Assembly: GCA_017432285.1 (NCBI GenBank)
Contig: JAFRJM010000016.1
Coordinates: forward strand, 40,443 to 104,442
Reading direction: 5' to 3'
DNA: 64,000 nt
Source: Oscillospiraceae bacterium
GTDB lineage: Bacteria > Bacillota > Clostridia > Oscillospirales > Ruminococcaceae
Below are positions 52,132 through 61,302 of this stretch, one piece after another. Position numbers and translations under genes: made by a program. The notes under the pieces are model-generated. The model made no database searches and was not told where the DNA came from. It was given only the letters and a program-made list of their open reading frames with translations. Position 1 is the stretch's first letter, and every line of letters begins with the position of its first letter.

Positions 52132-54357
52132 ATGCAGATCACTTATCCTTTTAACGACTGGTACTATAAAGACACTTTTTCTCCGGAAGACATTCAGACA
52201 ACAGGTCTGGATGGCTTCATTCCGGTCACTCTTCCACATACGAACCGGGAGATACCATACAACTATTTTGACGAGACATCCACTATGTTCGTCTCATGCT
52301 ATAGAAAAGTGTTCAGTATACCTGAAGATTGGGCTGCCAAGAGGGTGTTCCTGCATTTTGAAGCTGTTGCAAGCGTGGCAGATGTGTACCTGAACGGATT
52401 TCATCTTGGACAGCATAAGGGAGGATATACTGGATTTACATTTGAGCTGACGGAAGATTTGGTAATAGTTGGAGATAATGTGCTCACCGTTAAGGTGGAC
52501 TCTACAGAACGGGACGATGTGCCGCCTTTCGGGTACCTGATAGATTATCTCTGTTACGGAGGGATATATAGGGAAGTCGAACTTATAGTGTGCGATTCGG
52601 CTTACGTCACAGCAATGCATATCACTCCCCAGAATGTTCTCGAGGAAGAGAAAGCCCTTGAGATAAAACTGTGGACAGATTCTACTGTTGAGATAGCGGA
52701 TGCTCCGCTGACTGTCACGCTTTCAAAAGACGGAGAAGTCATCCGGACAGCCTCGTTCATAGCTGATATTCCTGAAGGGAAAGGAACTATACATATTGCT
52801 CTGGATGATCTGAGAGACATCAAACTGTGGTCTGTCGATGAACCGCAGCTTTATACAGTTAAAGTCGAACTGGACGATGTCGTCGTTGAGGAAAGATGCG
52901 GATTCAGGGAAGCAAAGTTTACTGTAAACGGATTCCATCTGAATGGTGAGAAGATAAAGCTGATGGGACTTAACCGGCATCAGTCTTACCCGTATGTCGG
53001 AAATGCCATGCCTAAGAGGGCACAGGAGCGTGACGCAGAGATTCTAAAAAAAGAGTTAGGTGTAAACATAGTTCGCACCAGCCACTATCCACAGTCAAGG
53101 CATTTCCTTAACCGATGTGATGAACTTGGCCTGTTGGTGTTCGAGGAGATCCCCGGATGGCAGTATATCGGAGATGAAGAGTGGAAGGATCTGGCAGTTC
53201 AGAATGTCGAAGACATGATAATGGAGGGATACAACCACCCGTCTATTATCCTGTGGGGCGTAAGGATCAACGAATCCGACAATGATTTCGCTTTCTACCA
53301 GCGGACAAATGAAAAAGCGCATGAAATAGATCCTACAAGGCCTACAGGAGGAGTCAAATATATCGAGAATGCGGATTTCCAGGAAGATGTATTCGTTATG
53401 AACGATTTTGATACAGGGAAATATGACCGCAGCCATCTCGATCAGAACCTTGCCACTGGTTTGGATCATGACGTTCCGTACCTCATCTCTGAATTCGCCG
53501 GTCTCTGGCATCCGTCAAAACGCTGGGATGATTCCAGTGAGAGAGTGGAACAGGCATTAAGGCATGCGTGGGGACACGATGAAGTAGCACTGGATGACAG
53601 ATGCTGCGGCGCGCTGGCATGGTGTGCGTTTGACTACAACACGCATTTCCAGTTCGGACCGGGAGACCGTATCTGCTACCATGGTGTCTATGATATGTTC
53701 AGGATACCGAAGCCGTGGGCCAGCGCAGTGTACGAAAGTCAGAAGGATCGTCACAAAGAACCTGTTCTCGTCCCGGCTACTATTTGGTCCAATGGGGACA
53801 ACGACAGGGGCGGGTTCCTTCCGATGTATATATTCTCCAACTGTGACTATGTGGAAGTATTCATCAACGGAAGGTTTGCGCGCAGACTGTATCCGTACCG
53901 CAGATGGTTTGCGGGTCTGAAGCATGCGCCTATGTATATGGACAGGATCCCGAAAGGGCTTTGGGATAAGTGGGACTGGATGGATTCGGAATTTGTGGGA
54001 TATGTTGACGGTGAGGCAGTGATCCGCAGGAGATTTGTCCGCAATCCTGTTCCAACTTCCCTGACTGTTAAGGCAGATGATACGGTGCTTCGTGCTCAGA
54101 ATAAAGAGGAGCCTTACGATGTAACCAGGATCATATTCCAGACAGTGGATCAGTACGGAAACAGCCTTGACTATCTGATGGATACCATTACGATATCTGT
54201 TGATGGCCCCGCTGAACTGATCGGCCCGCCAACAACTGTTATGCAGGGCGGGTGCATCGCAGCGTGGATAAGGACTACCGGAGAAAAGGGGACAGTGAAG
54301 GTGTGTGCCAAGACCTCAAGGCTGGAATCTGAAACTGTCGAAGTGCTTGTCGATTGA
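52132..54357 (+). CDS. Glycoside hydrolase family 2 protein
   Basis: A 741-residue GH2 enzyme (beta-galactosidase/beta-glucuronidase type). Domains in order are the sugar-binding jelly roll (about 1-165), an Ig-like domain (about 165-270), a TIM barrel (about 270-560) and C-terminal sandwiches. The acid/base is Glu381 in WGVRINESDND and the nucleophile Glu454 in YLISEFAGLWHP, as expected. GLNRHQSYPYVGNAMPKRAQERD and RTSHYPQSRHFLNRCDELG are typical GH2. It has no signal peptide and acts in the cytoplasm. Pairing with a CE2-type esterase suggests use of acetylated glycosides; galactoside or another linkage cannot be decided by eye. Confidence 0.92.
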   Translation: MQITYPFNDWYYKDTFSPEDIQTTGLDGFIPVTLPHTNREIPYNYFDETSTMFVSCYRKVFSIPEDWAAKRVFLHFEAVASVADVYLNGFHLGQHKGGYTGFTFELTEDLVIVGDNVLTVKVDSTERDDVPPFGYLIDYLCYGGIYREVELIVCDSAYVTAMHITPQNVLEEEKALEIKLWTDSTVEIADAPLTVTLSKDGEVIRTASFIADIPEGKGTIHIALDDLRDIKLWSVDEPQLYTVKVELDDVVVEERCGFREAKFTVNGFHLNGEKIKLMGLNRHQSYPYVGNAMPKRAQERDAEILKKELGVNIVRTSHYPQSRHFLNRCDELGLLVFEEIPGWQYIGDEEWKDLAVQNVEDMIMEGYNHPSIILWGVRINESDNDFAFYQRTNEKAHEIDPTRPTGGVKYIENADFQEDVFVMNDFDTGKYDRSHLDQNLATGLDHDVPYLISEFAGLWHPSKRWDDSSERVEQALRHAWGHDEVALDDRCCGALAWCAFDYNTHFQFGPGDRICYHGVYDMFRIPKPWASAVYESQKDRHKEPVLVPATIWSNGDNDRGGFLPMYIFSNCDYVEVFINGRFARRLYPYRRWFAGLKHAPMYMDRIPKGLWDKWDWMDSEFVGYVDGEAVIRRRFVRNPVPTSLTVKADDTVLRAQNKEEPYDVTRIIFQTVDQYGNSLDYLMDTITISVDGPAELIGPPTTVMQGGCIAAWIRTTGEKGTVKVCAKTSRLESETVEVLVD

Positions 54358-54368
54358 TTGTTTCAATG

Positions 54369-54407
54369 GCTGTACCGGATGCGTGGTATCCGGTGCAGCT
54401 GTTTTTT
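54369..54407 (+). terminator. Terminator of the esterase-GH2 operon
   Basis: A twelve-pair stem GCTGTACCGGAT/ATCCGGTGCAGC (one wobble), a seven-base loop, then TGTTTTTT. Confidence 0.9.
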
Positions 54408-54484
54408 GCATACTGTCCATATTTTTGGACTTCCCTACGTATATAATTAAAGAGAAGAAAAAGATAATTTAAGGTGCAAACATT

Positions 54485-57400
54485 ATGCTTACTTTGATCA
54501 AGGGAAGAAACGGAAGCGGAAAGACATCCTGGTGCCTCAATGAGATTGTTAAACGGGCGAAAGAAGGCAGGGAGTCTGTTTTGATCGTACGTGAGAATCT
54601 GGACTACACATTTGAAGTGGAACTCGTCAAGAGGCTTGAACCTGCAGAAAGAAGATACTGCGAAGTCACCAATATGAAAAAGCTTTGCAGAGATGTCATT
54701 CACAGGCAGGGAGGTTATGCCTGCCATTTTCTTGATGATCCAGAAAAAATCACGATACTTCGCAAAACAGTATTAAAGTGTTCTGATCAGCTGTCTTTTT
54801 ACAAAAAGAAAGGCAGGGATTCGTCATTTTATGAAATGCTGAGTCAGTTGTTCGATGAGCTCAGAAATGAAGCAGTGACTCCTGATGACCTTCGCAGGAT
54901 CGCGGAGTCATGCCGCAGCGATTTATCCAAACAGAAATTCATAGAGATCGCCTTGCTGCTGGAACAGTATGAAAAAGAACTGGAAGGTTCATATTTTGAC
55001 AATGCGAGTGAGGTCGATTATGCAGGTGAACTGCTTAAAAGATCGGATTTTCTCAAAGACAAAGAAGTGTATATCGATGGCTTCTTTGGATTTAATGCTG
55101 TAACAAGGAAACTGATCACACTTTTATCTGACTGCACAGCGCATACATATGTAACCGTTGAGTGTTCTGATGACAGGAGTGACAGAGACAACGCATTTGC
55201 AGCAACATACAAAGGCGCAGAGAGACTTAGCGAAACATATAAAGAAGGAACGGGGGTATATCCCCAGACAGAGGTTTTCCCGGCGGATGATCACACGAAA
55301 CCAGCCGGCCTTGTCAATGCGGAGTACTATTTTGGTACTGGAAGGTACAATTCTGACGGAAAAGACGGTTTGTTCCTGATAAAAGGCAGCAGCATATACG
55401 ATGAAGTTGAGATGTGTGCGGATGAGATCAAGCGCTTGACCCGTGAAGAGGGAGTCTTATACCGTGACATAGTGGTACTGCTGAGGGATCCATCAAGGTA
55501 TCAGGAAGCAATACTCAGGACATTCGACAGATTTGGTATCTCATACGTTTTTGATATTCCTGAAACGCTTGAATTCGCTCCGTGCACGACTTTTCTTCTT
55601 TCTGCTCTGGAAATGGCGAGAGGGATCCGGACAGACAGCCTTCTTCGTATGCTAAAAACAGGACTCTGTGATATTTCCGAAGAGGAAGAGTCTGTTCTGG
55701 AGAGCTATGTTTTTGTGCATGCCATTGAGGGAGAGGACTGGTTCAAACCGTTCAGCGAGAATCCTGAAGGGATGGGAAATGTTACTTCCGGTGCTGCAGA
55801 TCTTCTGAAACAGACAGAAGAAGTGAGGGAAAAGATTATACAGTGGCTGGATCCTTTCTTTTCAGCGTCCAGAAAAGCCGTAGGAGCGAGCCTTATACGA
55901 AATGCCTATGATCTGCTGGAGAGATGCGGAGGTCTTGAGCGCATGAGCGATATGGATGAGCCGGGAAGATGCGATGCTCAACTGTCTCTGGACATGATCG
56001 ACAGACTTTATCACCTCATCGGAGGGGATCCTCTTACGCGCGATGAAGTGAGCGATCTCCTTAAGGTCATAGCGAGATCCACAAAAGCACTTCAGATTCC
56101 GGAAAGAATAGATGCGGTCGTAGTAGGTGAAACAAACAGGCCGTCATTCCAAAGCCCGCAGAACGTGTTCGTGCTGGGCTTGAACGACGGCGTATTTCCA
56201 AGAGATGATTTTGAAGGTGTGCTTTTTACTCTTGAGGAAAGAGATCTGCTGTATGATAACAAGTTCTACGTTTCCGGAGCGTTCGATGAATGTGTAGACA
56301 TGGAGACCTATTATTTATATCATGCGTGCTCGATAGCTACCAGACGCCTTTATCTGTCCTATTCGGAAAAGGATCATCAGGGCAGTGCGATGTCTCTTTC
56401 GGCAGAAGTAGCCGCATTTGTTGAGAAACTTGGATTGAAACCGCTGGAGAAGAAAAAAGAATACGGTATTGTAAACGCTCTCACAGCTAAGATGCGATTT
56501 GCCGATGCGCTGTCACGCGACGATGACTATCTCGTATCTGCTTTGGAAAACAGCGCAGTAAAGACGGACTGCCTTGAATTCCGGGATACAATAAGCAGAC
56601 GTTCGCTGCGGATAAGGGACCGTGAATTGTCCAGAAATCTGGCCGGAGAAGAACAGCGTATCTCCTCAACCAAGATAGATGTTTTTGAAAACTGCCGATT
56701 CAGATTTTTTGCAAGATATCTGCTGAATATTCAGCCACTTCGCAAGGCTGAGCTTTCTCCGCTTGAGGCTGGGACTTTTGTCCACGATGTCATGGAACGT
56801 ATGATGAGGGAGCTCAACGGTGACCTTCTCAGTGTGGATGAGAACATGCTGAAGCTTGTGTGCTCCAGACTGTCAGATGAGTACATGGATAATTTGGTCC
56901 CTGTTGAAAACAGGACCAAAAGAATGCAGGCACTTTGTGATCAGATAAAAGCAGCTACATCAAGGCTTGCGATCCAGTTGAGGAAGGAACAGGAACAGAG
57001 CAAATTCCGTCCTGTCGATTTCGAATTGGCGATTGGTAAGAAAGGTGACATCGAAGGGACAAGATATGTTCTTGATGATGGAAGCACTGCAGTAGTTGAA
57101 GGAAAGATCGATCGCGTGGACCTATATAAAACAGACGGGTCGGGATACGTTCGCGTGGTAGATTACAAGACAGGCGAGAAGAAATTCGATCTCTCTGATG
57201 TCTGGCAGGGGCTCAACATCCAGATGCTTGTATACCTTTTTGCCCTCAAGAACCACGGAAAACCGCGCTATGGTGACGATCTGAAAGTAGCCGGCGTACT
57301 CTATATGCCCAGCGATCCGTCTCCTCAATCAGGAGAGGATAAAGCTTCAGGTATGTACACGATGAACGGACTTCTCCTAGATGATCCAAGAGTTTTGGAG

Positions 57401-57709
57401 GCCATGGAGGCGGACGGTGAAGGTATATTTATCCCAACAAAAGTAAATAAAGATGGCAGTTGGAAGAAAACCAGTCTGAGTTCTTTGGAGGAATTCGGCA
57501 AAATTGAGAAACGGATAGATGAGTTGATCATTGAGATGGCGAAGGCGATTCGTGAGGGAGATATGGATGCCGTTCCTGCAAGAAGAGGGACGGATTACGA
57601 TGCATGCAAGTATTGTGATTACAAGAGTCTGTGCGACTTTGAACGTATAGATAAAGTCAGGAAGATAGAGAAGTTGAACAAAACGATGATTTTCGGAGAG
57701 GAGGGCTGA
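54485..57709 (+). CDS. addB: ATP-dependent helicase/nuclease subunit B
   Basis: The AddB half of the AddAB double-strand-break repair complex, 1074 residues. The N-terminus has a P-loop-like LIKGRNGSGKTSW (4-16). The C-terminal nuclease domain has the RecB-type core VVDYKTGEKKFDLSDVWQGLNIQMLVYLF, with preceding VVEGKIDRVDLY. The four iron-sulfur cysteines are Cys737 (FENCRFRFFARY), Cys1041, Cys1044 and Cys1050 (CKYCDYKSLC). It is followed after 5 bases by addA, the usual order. It processes broken ends for recombination and takes the place of RecBCD in Bacillota. Confidence 0.95.
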   Translation: MLTLIKGRNGSGKTSWCLNEIVKRAKEGRESVLIVRENLDYTFEVELVKRLEPAERRYCEVTNMKKLCRDVIHRQGGYACHFLDDPEKITILRKTVLKCSDQLSFYKKKGRDSSFYEMLSQLFDELRNEAVTPDDLRRIAESCRSDLSKQKFIEIALLLEQYEKELEGSYFDNASEVDYAGELLKRSDFLKDKEVYIDGFFGFNAVTRKLITLLSDCTAHTYVTVECSDDRSDRDNAFAATYKGAERLSETYKEGTGVYPQTEVFPADDHTKPAGLVNAEYYFGTGRYNSDGKDGLFLIKGSSIYDEVEMCADEIKRLTREEGVLYRDIVVLLRDPSRYQEAILRTFDRFGISYVFDIPETLEFAPCTTFLLSALEMARGIRTDSLLRMLKTGLCDISEEEESVLESYVFVHAIEGEDWFKPFSENPEGMGNVTSGAADLLKQTEEVREKIIQWLDPFFSASRKAVGASLIRNAYDLLERCGGLERMSDMDEPGRCDAQLSLDMIDRLYHLIGGDPLTRDEVSDLLKVIARSTKALQIPERIDAVVVGETNRPSFQSPQNVFVLGLNDGVFPRDDFEGVLFTLEERDLLYDNKFYVSGAFDECVDMETYYLYHACSIATRRLYLSYSEKDHQGSAMSLSAEVAAFVEKLGLKPLEKKKEYGIVNALTAKMRFADALSRDDDYLVSALENSAVKTDCLEFRDTISRRSLRIRDRELSRNLAGEEQRISSTKIDVFENCRFRFFARYLLNIQPLRKAELSPLEAGTFVHDVMERMMRELNGDLLSVDENMLKLVCSRLSDEYMDNLVPVENRTKRMQALCDQIKAATSRLAIQLRKEQEQSKFRPVDFELAIGKKGDIEGTRYVLDDGSTAVVEGKIDRVDLYKTDGSGYVRVVDYKTGEKKFDLSDVWQGLNIQMLVYLFALKNHGKPRYGDDLKVAGVLYMPSDPSPQSGEDKASGMYTMNGLLLDDPRVLEAMEADGEGIFIPTKVNKDGSWKKTSLSSLEEFGKIEKRIDELIIEMAKAIREGDMDAVPARRGTDYDACKYCDYKSLCDFERIDKVRKIEKLNKTMIFGEEG

Positions 57710-57714
57710 GCTGT

Positions 57715-60700
57715 ATGGGCGTTAAATATACTCAGGAACAAAAAGATGCAATATACGGCAGAGGCGGATCCATCCTGGTCGGAGCTGCAGCAGGCAGCGG
57801 AAAGACCACTGTGCTTTCCGAACGCATCGTCAGCATGCTTGCTGATGAAAAAGAACCTTTGGATGCTTCAAGGATACTGGTCCTGACATTTTCAAGAGCA
57901 GCAGCATCTGATATGAAGCAAAAGATCAAGAAAAAGCTGAATGAAGCCGTTATAGCTGATCCTAGAAATACATATCTGAAGAAACAGCAGAAACTTCTCA
58001 AAAGAGCCCGGATAAGCACTGTGCACTCGTTCTGCGCGCAGATATTGAGGGAATACTTTTCCACTCTGGGGATCGCCCCTGATTTTTCCATTGCAGAAGA
58101 CGGATTCACAGAATCCATCAAACAGCGCGCACTTGAAAGAGCGATGGAAAAAAGCTATGAAGAGTTCCCGGACCGCATGAAGGACCTGATCAATAACTTC
58201 GGCAGGGCGAGAAGTGACCGAGAAGCAGCTGATGCTATCTTAAAGCTTTACGAATTCGAGCAGACGCTGGCATGGCCGGATAAGTGGGAAAAGACTGTTC
58301 TTGATGAGCTGGAGTCAGGCTTGAACGCTCAATTTACTGGTTGGGGAAAAGAGACATGGTCACAGACGCTGGAAACGCTTGAAGAGGCTATCAAGATAGG
58401 TGAGAGCAACGTGAGGTTTGCTTCAGAGATAGTACCTGACGCGGCAAAGTATCTGGATGATCTGGAGTATGAGGTAGACCGTGTCAGACTGCTGAGAGAA
58501 GCGGTTGAGTCATGGAATGTTCAGATGGTTTCATCGATCTTTTCCGAAAAAAAGAAATCTGTCTATTCACCGAAAGGAATGGACAGCGCTATCAAGGGAA
58601 TAATCGACTCCAGAAGAAAACGTATGAACAATATGGCTGTGAGCATAAGGGAGAAGACAATCTTCTCTTCTGCTGTGGATGAGATTAACGGACTTCAGAA
58701 GCAGCAGTACCCGCTGATCAAGACATTGTTCGAAGCAAAAGAGCTTTATTCTCAGGCCTTATCTGAACTTAAAGGGGAGCGGAACTTCTTCGAATACAAC
58801 GATCTGGAATCATTAACGCTTAGACTGCTGTATGACAAGGACGGAAACCGGAGCGAGACGGCAGAGGCAATATCCACATGCTATGACCAGATTTTTGTAG
58901 ATGAGTTCCAGGATACGAATGAGCGACAGAAAGCGATCTTTGATGCTATTTCCAGAAATGGGAACAACCTGTTTTATGTCGGAGATGTTAAACAGAGCAT
59001 ATACAGTTTCAGAAGGGCGGATCCCAACATTTTCCTGAAGGTAAGAGACGAGTACGAGCCTAATGGGAACGATTATCCGAGATATATCCCGCTGCAGCAC
59101 AATTTCCGCAGTTCCAGTCAGGTGATAGAGAGCGTAAACAGTATATTTGATCCTCTGATGTCGAAAAAATTCGGAGGAGTTGAATATGCTCGGGGTGACC
59201 GTCTCAAAAAAGATGACTCTTCAGTAAGCTGGGAATCCGGTGACCCGATCGGAATGGAGCTGGCTCTGGTATCCGGAGACCGTGAAGATGAAGCAAGATA
59301 TGTCGCCGGAAAAATAAAGCAGATGCTGGACAGCCAATATCCTGTCCAGGATGAAGATACAAAGGAAACCAGGCCATGCAGGCCGGAAGATTTCTGCATC
59401 TTATTAAGAGCTGCCAAGAACAACTATGAACGCTTTCAGAAAGCACTTGATAGCTGCAACATCCCATGTTCTTCACCGGGAAATGACAATTTCTTTGATG
59501 CATCTGAGATAAGAACAATGATCTCTCTTCTCAGGACAGTAGATAATCCTAGAAGAGATGTGGATGTAGCAGCAGTCCTCCTGTCACCGATCGGAGGATA
59601 TGATGTGGACGAATTGGTCAAACTTCGTCTGATAGATCGCAAGAAGAAACTGTGGCAACTGCTCCTTGAGAGACAGGATAGCAGAAACATAGAGTTCATC
59701 GATTTTATACGGGGACTAAGGAAGAAAGCCGCAAGTCTTTCTGTTGAGGAATTCGTCGGCGCAGCAATAACTGATTCTAATGCAGAGGTGCTTCTCACAG
59801 CACCGCCGGAATCAGAGCTGAGAAAGGAAAGACTGTTTGCGCTTATCGACTATGCGTCAACATTCATGCAGTTCGGCGGAAGGGATCTGAGGGACTTCCT
59901 GAGATACTGTGATGCAGCTGCTGAACGCGGCAAAGGTCCGGTAATGGGTGGAGGAGATTCTTACGGAGTAACAATAACCACGGTTCATAAAGCTAAAGGA
60001 CTGGAATGGCCTTTGGTCTTTGTTGTTGATCTGGGTCACAGATTCAACCTTACGGATTCATCTGCTTCAGGCGTTTTGTTTGATGCTGCTTGCGGTGTAG
60101 GGATGAAACTGCGTATGGAAAATGAGGATGGTGTATATACTGAGACCAGCCCGTCATTCCGCGCGATCTCGCAAAAAAAGACTGTGGATTCAAAATCCGA
60201 GGAGATGAGGATACTGTACGTAGCCCTCACAAGAGCGAAACAGAAAGTGTTCTTAAGCGCAGCGGTGAAAGATGAAAAAGAAGACTCAGCCATAGCGATG
60301 ATGGATAAGCGAAGAGATGATCTGGTGGATGGCAGGATTCTTCCGGGTATCGCTTCTGCTTCAATTGACTGGCTATCATGGATACTCATGAGTTTTTGCA
60401 GCAACGGATTTAAAGGTCCGCGTGAGGAAGGCATAGCAGAAGTCCGTGGCAGTATGAGTATGGCTTTCATGGATAAGGTCCCTGACAATGAAATGATCGA
60501 AAAAGAAGAAGCAGAATATGACACAAGGGAGACAGTAGAAGCAATCAATACCCGGATCTATTCCTGTTACCCGTATCCCGAGGCAACAGCGCTTCCTACA
60601 AAACTTTCTGTTACACAAATAGTTCACGGCCCCAATTTACGGAAAGTCATTTTGAGCAGGCCGTCGTTTGTGCGCGGAGGCCGTTTGTCCGCCACTGAGC

Positions 60701-61200
60701 AGGGGACTGCTGTACATAGGTTTATGGAAGTCTGCGATCTGAAATCAGCGGCAGAAGACCCGGTAAAGGAAATTGCGCGGCTGAAAGAAGGTAATTATCT
60801 GGATGCCGATGAAGCTGACAGTATCCGTGTTGAAGCAATATCTGCATTCTTCGAGAGCGATTTGGGACAGCGAGCTCTTTCATCGAATCAGGTGCTGAGA
60901 GAGTATGCTTTTTTGGACACCATCACAGCGGGAGAGTACAAAAAGGATCTGGTTTCTAGCCAGGATGAGCAGATACTTATTCAAGGTATCGCGGACTGTG
61001 TCCTTGTAGGAAGCGATTCAGCGGTTCTGATTGACTTCAAAACGGACCGTCTTAAAGAGTCTGCCGACTTTACTGAGCGATACAGCAAACAGTTATTTTA
61101 TTACAGGAACAGTTTGCAGAAAATATTGGATAAGCCAATTGATGAATGCTATTTATGGAGTTTCTACCTGGGGAAAGCTATACCTGTCATTTTCGACTAG
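57715..61200 (+). CDS. addA: ATP-dependent helicase/nuclease subunit A
   Basis: The AddA subunit, 1161 residues, a UvrD/Rep-family 3'-5' helicase with a C-terminal nuclease domain. The Walker A is VGAAAGSGKTTVLSERI (residues 22-38), followed by ILVLTFSRAAASDMKQKI, STVHSFCAQIL, VDEFQDTNERQ (Walker B), DVKQSIYSFRRADP, TTVHKAKGLEWPLVFV and ILYVALTRAKQ. The RecB-type nuclease motif is LIDFKTDR near the end. It pairs with AddB upstream. Chi recognition is expected in AddB. Confidence 0.96.
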   Translation: MGVKYTQEQKDAIYGRGGSILVGAAAGSGKTTVLSERIVSMLADEKEPLDASRILVLTFSRAAASDMKQKIKKKLNEAVIADPRNTYLKKQQKLLKRARISTVHSFCAQILREYFSTLGIAPDFSIAEDGFTESIKQRALERAMEKSYEEFPDRMKDLINNFGRARSDREAADAILKLYEFEQTLAWPDKWEKTVLDELESGLNAQFTGWGKETWSQTLETLEEAIKIGESNVRFASEIVPDAAKYLDDLEYEVDRVRLLREAVESWNVQMVSSIFSEKKKSVYSPKGMDSAIKGIIDSRRKRMNNMAVSIREKTIFSSAVDEINGLQKQQYPLIKTLFEAKELYSQALSELKGERNFFEYNDLESLTLRLLYDKDGNRSETAEAISTCYDQIFVDEFQDTNERQKAIFDAISRNGNNLFYVGDVKQSIYSFRRADPNIFLKVRDEYEPNGNDYPRYIPLQHNFRSSSQVIESVNSIFDPLMSKKFGGVEYARGDRLKKDDSSVSWESGDPIGMELALVSGDREDEARYVAGKIKQMLDSQYPVQDEDTKETRPCRPEDFCILLRAAKNNYERFQKALDSCNIPCSSPGNDNFFDASEIRTMISLLRTVDNPRRDVDVAAVLLSPIGGYDVDELVKLRLIDRKKKLWQLLLERQDSRNIEFIDFIRGLRKKAASLSVEEFVGAAITDSNAEVLLTAPPESELRKERLFALIDYASTFMQFGGRDLRDFLRYCDAAAERGKGPVMGGGDSYGVTITTVHKAKGLEWPLVFVVDLGHRFNLTDSSASGVLFDAACGVGMKLRMENEDGVYTETSPSFRAISQKKTVDSKSEEMRILYVALTRAKQKVFLSAAVKDEKEDSAIAMMDKRRDDLVDGRILPGIASASIDWLSWILMSFCSNGFKGPREEGIAEVRGSMSMAFMDKVPDNEMIEKEEAEYDTRETVEAINTRIYSCYPYPEATALPTKLSVTQIVHGPNLRKVILSRPSFVRGGRLSATEQGTAVHRFMEVCDLKSAAEDPVKEIARLKEGNYLDADEADSIRVEAISAFFESDLGQRALSSNQVLREYAFLDTITAGEYKKDLVSSQDEQILIQGIADCVLVGSDSAVLIDFKTDRLKESADFTERYSKQLFYYRNSLQKILDKPIDECYLWSFYLGKAIPVIFD

Positions 61201-61212
61201 CTGGGCTATAAT
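61184..61212 (+). promoter_or_regulatory. Promoter for the PHP-like membrane protein
   Basis: CTGTCA (61184-61189), 17 bases, TATAAT (61207-61212). The -35 lies in the last codons of addA. Transcription would start about 85 bases before the downstream gene. Confidence 0.5.
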
Positions 61213-61262
61213 GCCTGAAGTTGATTATTGCTCTTCAATAATGTAATATTAGTTGGTTAGTA

Positions 61263-61278
61263 TAACTCTTTAGAGTTA
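61263..61278. repeat. Inverted repeat upstream of the PHP-like gene
   Basis: TAACTC-TTTA-GAGTTA is a perfect six-base inverted repeat 24 bases before the start codon, in the predicted 5' leader. It could be an operator or a small RNA hairpin near the ribosome site. Confidence 0.35.
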
Positions 61279-61302
61279 AATAATATGAGAGGATAGATCT
61301 TT